Source: F23-B02 sp045599385 (lineage in GTDB: Bacteria; Bacillota; Clostridia; Oscillospirales; Oscillospiraceae). Taken from it: a stretch of DNA of 17,605 bases. Of the stretch, positions 14,573 through 17,605 are shown in pieces (positions within the stretch are counted from its first letter, which is position 1; every line of letters begins with the position of its first letter). Under the pieces are notes generated by a model. The model saw only the letters and a program-made list of their open reading frames with translations, made no database searches and was not told the origin of the DNA. The stretch is from assembly GCA_045599385.1 (NCBI GenBank), contig JAZRVW010000027.1, positions 1-17,605 of the forward strand. The letters are read 5' to 3'. The position numbers and the translations under genes are program-made.

Positions 14573-14602
14573 ATTATATACTATTGTATTTTTAATTGTC
14601 AA
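14573..14602 (-). promoter_or_regulatory. Strong sigma-A promoter of the rpmH operon
   Basis: On the minus strand a perfect TTGACA (14597-14602) and a perfect TATAAT (14573-14578) are separated by 18 bp of AT-rich DNA. The start would be near 14566, giving a leader of about 85 nt before rpmH. The promoter lies between the thiT stop (14615) and rpmH. Confidence 0.88.
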
Positions 14603-14614
14603 CATTTTTTTGGT

Positions 14615-15172
14615 TTACGCGTTTATATCCTCGCCCCTTATGTATTTCCCCAGCGGTTTTATCAGCACTGCGCCTGTCAGCAGGCAGAGCAGCATATCGG
14701 GAAGCATATATGCTCCGTTATAAAGCGCCGAGTACAGCCACGGCGTCGTCATGGTCATATTGAAAAAGTTTTCGGGCATATATTCCGCCCATATTGTCGC
14801 GCCGACTACATAATGGACAAGGAATCTCGCCGTGCTGCCCACAATGGTTCCGATAAAAAAGCCGTACCTGCTTTCATGGAAAAGTCCCGCAATGCCCAGC
14901 ACCGCGTAGGCGACAATGAAGTCGCCGATTATGGACTGCCAGCCGATTGCTATTCCGCCCTCAAGGAACATCTGCAGGACGGCATACACAAAGCTCACAA
15001 GCATGCCCGGGCCAAAGCCCCAGCGTGTGCAGTAAATGAAAATCGGCAGCATTGCAAGGTCAAGGGAGCCGCCCTGCGGAAGCTTGTAAACCGGCAGCAG
15101 ACTCAGTATAACGGCCATCGCCGTAAAAATTGCGCCCTCGGTCAGCATTCTCAGCCGTTTGTGTTCTTTCAT
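14615..15172 (-). CDS. thiT: Thiamine ECF transporter S-component ThiT
   Basis: A 185-aa, six-span membrane protein that binds thiamine with high affinity and works with the ECF energising module (EcfA, EcfA', EcfT). PQGGSLDLAMLPIF, CTRWGFGPGMLVSFVYAVLQ, IIGDFIVAYAVLG, RFLVHYVVGATIWAEY and YNGAYMLPD match conserved ThiT segments. The ATG at 15170-15172 has GGGAGG 7 nt upstream; an in-frame TTG at 15187 lies before this ribosome site and is rejected. A TPP riboswitch and terminator sit directly upstream, which independently supports thiamine as the substrate. No energising module is encoded in the window. Confidence 0.94.
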   Translation of the reverse strand: MKEHKRLRMLTEGAIFTAMAVILSLLPVYKLPQGGSLDLAMLPIFIYCTRWGFGPGMLVSFVYAVLQMFLEGGIAIGWQSIIGDFIVAYAVLGIAGLFHESRYGFFIGTIVGSTARFLVHYVVGATIWAEYMPENFFNMTMTTPWLYSALYNGAYMLPDMLLCLLTGAVLIKPLGKYIRGEDINA

Positions 15173-15190
15173 GTTTTTTCCTCCCAAAGC

Positions 15191-15218
15191 AAAAACCGCA
15201 TTGCCGAAGCAATGCGGT
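15191..15218 (-). terminator. Intrinsic terminator of the TPP riboswitch
   Basis: On the minus strand ACCGCATTGC pairs with GCAATGCGGT around a TTCG tetraloop and is followed by T residues. It lies between the aptamer and the thiT ribosome site, so it is the expression platform that switches thiT off when TPP is bound. Confidence 0.9.
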
Positions 15219-15238
15219 CATAGGGAACGATTATAAGC

Positions 15239-15338
15239 GATTTCGTTTCCTACGCCGGCATTACCCGTATCAGGTTCGAGGGTACCGGAGATTCAATTCT
15301 CTCCGTCTCAGCCGATAAAAATCAGCACCCCTTAAATC
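15239..15338 (-). promoter_or_regulatory. TPP riboswitch (THI element) aptamer
   Basis: On the minus strand the conserved thi-box elements appear in order: GGGGTGC, GGCTGAGA, ACCCTCGAACCTGAT, CGGGTAATGCCGGCGTAGG. The closing helix P1 can form from GATTT (15334-15338) and AAATC (15239-15243). The aptamer binds thiamine pyrophosphate; with the terminator just downstream it should repress thiT transcription when thiamine is plentiful. Confidence 0.96.
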
Positions 15339-15350
15339 TATTGTATTTAA

Positions 15351-15379
15351 ATATTATTACTTCAATCAAACTTTGTCAA
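15351..15379 (-). promoter_or_regulatory. Candidate promoter of the TPP riboswitch-thiT unit
   Basis: On the minus strand TTGACA (15374-15379, inside the last codons of queT) and TAATAT (15351-15356) are 17 bp apart. The start would be near 15344, just before the aptamer. No terminator separates queT from this unit, so read-through from queH-queT may also enter the riboswitch. Confidence 0.62.
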
Positions 15380-15892
15380 CAGCTCAGCGAAGAATTTGAC
15401 ATTGGGAAGTTTTCTCATAAGAGGAAGTCCTATGGCAAACATAACGACTAATTCGCCCAGCGCCACGGTTCCGAAATAAATGAGATACGGCGCAATATTC
15501 TCCCAGGGCGCAATATCTGTCGTAACATAGCCCAGCACCGCACCGATTATTATTCCGTTGCAAAGCACCGTCGCGGCGCAGGCTGCAATCTGACTTTCAA
15601 TGCTGCCTCTTCCCTTTTTTCCGCAGACCGCCGCAAGCTCGCAGGCAAGAAGTGTTGCAAGTGAGCCGAAAACAATGTCAAGTATTCCCGCGGCACTCAC
15701 AAGATTTGCTATGATGCAGCCGAAGAAAAGTCCCCAGGCGGTGAAGGGCAGAAAATAGGGCAATACGCACAGCACCTCGGAAATCCTGAATTGCAGAGGG
15801 CCGTAGCTCACGGGTGCCAGAGCCATTGTCAGCACCGCATATAAAGCGCCTATTACCGCGGCGGTAATGAGCTTCCGTGTTTTTACATTCAT
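15362..15892 (-). CDS. queT: QueT-family ECF transporter S-component (queuosine precursor uptake)
   Basis: A 176-aa membrane protein of the QueT family. The N-terminus (MNVKTRKLITAAVIGALYAVLTMALAP), the QFRISEVLCVLPYF segment and the GxxxGCIIANL-x-S-A-x-G-x-x-D-I-V-F-GSLATLLA stretch are typical. QueT proteins are S-components predicted to import queuosine precursors such as preQ1 or preQ0 with a shared ECF module. The ATG at 15890-15892 overlaps the queH stop by 4 nt (ATGA), with AAGGG just upstream. Extending the frame further would run through the queH coding region and is not credible. The pairing with queH supports the substrate class; the exact ligand is inferred. Confidence 0.9.
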   Translation of the reverse strand: MNVKTRKLITAAVIGALYAVLTMALAPVSYGPLQFRISEVLCVLPYFLPFTAWGLFFGCIIANLVSAAGILDIVFGSLATLLACELAAVCGKKGRGSIESQIAACAATVLCNGIIIGAVLGYVTTDIAPWENIAPYLIYFGTVALGELVVMFAIGLPLMRKLPNVKFFAELLTKFD

Positions 15893-16509
15893 TCGCCCTT
15901 GCCTCCCATGGAGAAAACGCAGCCGCAGTATTCCTGACGGTAAAGGCCGTATTTTTCGGACAGGATAATGGAGCGATGGTTTCCCTCGCGCTTGCGAAAT
16001 TCCGAGGGCAGCCATTTCACCCCGTACTTTTCCGCATACTCACGGCCGATTGCGTTTATGACCACCGCGTCCTTGCGGGAGGATACGGTGAGCGTTGTGC
16101 AGAACCACTCAAAACCCTTTTCGGCGGCAATTTTCGCCGTTTCCTCAAGGCGTATGCGGAAGCACTCAACGCAGCGCTTCCCCTCCTCAGGCTCGTTTTC
16201 AAGACCTTTCACACGGGGGAAATAATCCTCGCTTCGCCAGTCGCACTCAAGAAGCTTTGCCCTTGAGCCGTCTTTTTCGAGGCATTCAATCAGCTGCTTC
16301 TGTGTTTCAAGGCGCTTTTCAAACTCCTCCTCGGGCCATAGGTTCGGATTGTACCACAGCACCGTCACGTCAAAATACTTTGCCAGCAGCTCGATTACCG
16401 CGCTGGAGCAGGGCCCGCAGCAGCTGTGCAGAAGCACGGAGGGCTTTTTGTCACCGAACTCCGCAACCGCTTTATCAAATTTTCGCATGAACTGCTCTCT
16501 GTTTGCCAT
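15889..16509 (-). CDS. queH: Epoxyqueuosine reductase QueH
   Basis: A 206-aa protein of the QueH (former DUF208) family, which reduces epoxyqueuosine to queuosine at the tRNA wobble base, the last step of Q synthesis, and is the non-homologous replacement of QueG. The metal and cysteine motifs are all present: SCCGPCS (C30, C31, C34), KRCVECFRIR (C113, C116), FCTTLTVSSRKD (C137) and FRKREGNHRS with LYRQEYCGC (C195, C197). The ATG at 16509 follows CGGAG. It is the first gene after a consensus promoter and is coupled to queT. Confidence 0.95.
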   Translation of the reverse strand: MANREQFMRKFDKAVAEFGDKKPSVLLHSCCGPCSSAVIELLAKYFDVTVLWYNPNLWPEEEFEKRLETQKQLIECLEKDGSRAKLLECDWRSEDYFPRVKGLENEPEEGKRCVECFRIRLEETAKIAAEKGFEWFCTTLTVSSRKDAVVINAIGREYAEKYGVKWLPSEFRKREGNHRSIILSEKYGLYRQEYCGCVFSMGGKGE

Positions 16510-16572
16510 CTTTGCTCCGTTTTCAGAATTAACAGCGTTTTATGCGCACATACACTATCTTACAGCTTATTG

Positions 16573-16601
16573 ATTATATTGTTTTATCGCTCTGCTGTCA
16601 A
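16573..16601 (-). promoter_or_regulatory. Consensus sigma-A promoter of queH-queT
   Basis: On the minus strand a perfect TTGACA (16596-16601) and a perfect TATAAT (16573-16578) are separated by 17 bp. The start would be near 16566, leaving a leader of about 57 nt to queH in which I see no preQ1 riboswitch. Confidence 0.88.
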
Positions 16602-16650
16602 CTCCGCGCAAAAAACCGAAGCCGTTTTCTGCCAATCGGTCAATTGCTCA

Positions 16651-16679
16651 TTGACAAATTTTCTGCCCGGTGCTATGGT
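16651..16679 (+). promoter_or_regulatory. Promoter of the DUF554 gene
   Basis: TTGACA (16651-16656) and TATGGT (16674-16679) are separated by 17 bp with a TG extended -10 at 16671-16672. It diverges from the queH promoter; the two -35 boxes are about 49 bp apart. Confidence 0.7.
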
Positions 16680-16708
16680 GTTTTACATCTTAAGTCGGAG
16701 TTGGTAAT

Positions 16709-17407
16709 ATGCTTGGCGTAATGGTAAACACGGCTGCCGTAATCGTCGGCAGTCTTATGGGTCTGCTGTTCAAAAAAGGAATACCGGAAAAGGTTTCAAG
16801 CGCCGTTATGATGGCTATGGCTCTCTGCACACTGTTCGTCGGCGGCACGGGAATCATGGGCGGAGGCAACGCCATTGTCATCATCGTTTCAATGGTTCTC
16901 GGCACAATCGTCGGAACGCTTCTCAATATTGACGGCGGTATTAACCGTCTTGGCAATTCTCTCGAAAAAAAGCTGAAAAAGGACGGAAAAAGCGGCAACA
17001 TCACAGAGGGCTTTATGAGCGCAAGCCTGCTTTTCTGCGTCGGTGCAATGGCAATCATCGGCTCGCTTAATTCAGGTCTTCTCGGCGACCACAAGGTTCT
17101 TTTCACCAAATCCGTGATGGATATGATTTCCGCCTGCATGCTGGCAAGCGCCCTCGGACTCGGAGTTATATTCTCCGCAGCTTCCGTACTTGTTTATCAG
17201 GGTGCCATTGTTCTGCTGGCCGAGCTTCTGCAGGGTCTGCTTACAAACGAGGCGCTTATTACCGACATCACCTGCGTAGGCAGTCTTATGATTATTGCTC
17301 TCGGTTTTAACCTTCTCGGCGTTACAAAAATCAAGGTCGCCGACCAGCTCCCCGCAATTCTTTTTGTTCCGCTTATATTCAAGCTCATCGAGCTTCTTCC
17401 CATATAA
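16709..17407 (+). CDS. DUF554 family membrane protein
   Basis: A 232-aa, strongly hydrophobic protein of the DUF554 family (YqgA/YdfK type), with about seven membrane spans. The N-terminal MVNTAAVIVGSLMGLLFKKGIP, the GGTGIMGGGNAIVIIVSMVLGTIVG stretch and the FCVGAMAIIGSLNSGLLGDHKVLFTKSVMDM segment are characteristic. Between the first and second membrane blocks is a basic cytoplasmic loop (LEKKLKKDGKSGN). Function of the family is not established; transport is often supposed. CGGAG lies 8 nt before the ATG at 16709. It is a single-gene unit with its own promoter and terminator. Confidence 0.9.
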   Translation: MLGVMVNTAAVIVGSLMGLLFKKGIPEKVSSAVMMAMALCTLFVGGTGIMGGGNAIVIIVSMVLGTIVGTLLNIDGGINRLGNSLEKKLKKDGKSGNITEGFMSASLLFCVGAMAIIGSLNSGLLGDHKVLFTKSVMDMISACMLASALGLGVIFSAASVLVYQGAIVLLAELLQGLLTNEALITDITCVGSLMIIALGFNLLGVTKIKVADQLPAILFVPLIFKLIELLPI

Positions 17408-17478
17408 AAACCGTGAAGGGCGGCGCGCCATAGGGATTAACAGGTTTTGAACGGCTCTTTTCCACCCATACTTCATAA

Positions 17479-17514
17479 AAAAATCCGACAATGCGACAGC
17501 ATTGCCGGATTTTT
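17479..17514 (+). terminator. Rho-independent terminator after the DUF554 gene
   Basis: AAAAATCCG-A-CAATGC pairs with GCATTG-C-CGGATTTTT, with one A/C mismatch and a GACA loop, ending in a T run. The 70 bp between the gene stop and this stem hold no feature I can support. Confidence 0.85.
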
Positions 17515-17564
17515 GTTATATTGTCTGGACGTAAAATTTCTCGCTCAAAACTGCTTTGCACCTT

Positions 17565-17605
17565 GAAAGAAAGATGTTTTCTGCAAGACAAGGCAAAAAA
17601 CGCAG
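17565..17605. repeat. Partial copy of the palindromic element, cut by the window edge
   Basis: The last 41 bases align without gaps to the complement of 11238-11278 with 28 identities by hand count, including GATG, CAAGGC and CGCAG at matching places. The point where the window ends corresponds to the base just before the central stem of the first element, so the other half would lie outside. The match is moderate and could in part be chance. Confidence 0.45.

Noticed and set aside
15893..16015. Extended N-terminus of QueT
   Set aside because: The extra residues come from the queH coding region in another frame and do not resemble the family. The ATG at 15892 with its 4-nt overlap fits.
16510..16566. 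preQ1 riboswitch in the queH leader
   Set aside because: The leader lacks the short C-rich hairpin followed by an A-rich tail needed for the preQ1-I fold and shows no other known aptamer pattern.
1..17605. CRISPR array, tRNA or rRNA genes
   Set aside because: No regularly spaced direct repeats, cloverleaf-like sequences or conserved rRNA segments were found on reading either strand.

Overview
The window looks like a chromosomal segment of a low-to-mid GC, Gram-positive-type anaerobe of the class Clostridia, possibly an Oscillospiraceae-like gut lineage. The support is inferential: Shine-Dalgarno sites close to AGGAGG, sigma-A promoters of TTGACA-17-TATAAT form, S-layer-homology and InlB-type repeats on a secreted protein, ECF-type vitamin transporters, a TPP riboswitch, and the Gram-positive cluster rpmH-rnpA-yidD-yidC-jag. 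No phage, plasmid, tRNA, rRNA or CRISPR locus is visible.

Left part (1-5525): a GNAT acetyltransferase cut by the window edge is followed 2 bp later by a lysophospholipid acyltransferase with an unusual zinc-ribbon tail. Both end at a bidirectional terminator. Facing them is a two-gene flavin/iron-sulfur operon: a CrtI/phytoene-desaturase-like FAD oxidoreductase, then a ferredoxin-reductase protein with a C-terminal 2Fe-2S domain. Next on the same strand is nadE, with its own promoter and terminator.

Middle (5526-11391): a secreted GH24 lysozyme with InlB-like repeats and three SLH domains has a consensus promoter and shares a terminator with the convergent operon holB-ricT-(InlB-like membrane protein)-CaCA antiporter. 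RicT carries a long acidic-then-basic tail. In front of holB lies a 163-bp imperfect palindrome. A related sequence begins at the right edge of the window, which suggests a dispersed palindromic repeat family.

Right part (11392-17605): the minus-strand operon rpmH-rnpA-yidD-yidC-jag ends with acpP. Its promoter overlaps the terminator of thiT. Upstream there is no dnaA and no cluster of DnaA boxes. Instead come thiT, under a TPP riboswitch with a terminator expression platform, and a translationally coupled queH-queT pair for queuosine. A divergent DUF554 membrane protein follows.

Together the genes cover housekeeping (replication clamp loading, RNase P, membrane insertion, lipid and NAD synthesis), vitamin and base salvage through ECF S-components, and a small cell-surface set. 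The least explained items are the redox pair, the zinc-ribbon acyltransferase, the InlB-like anchored protein and the palindromic elements.
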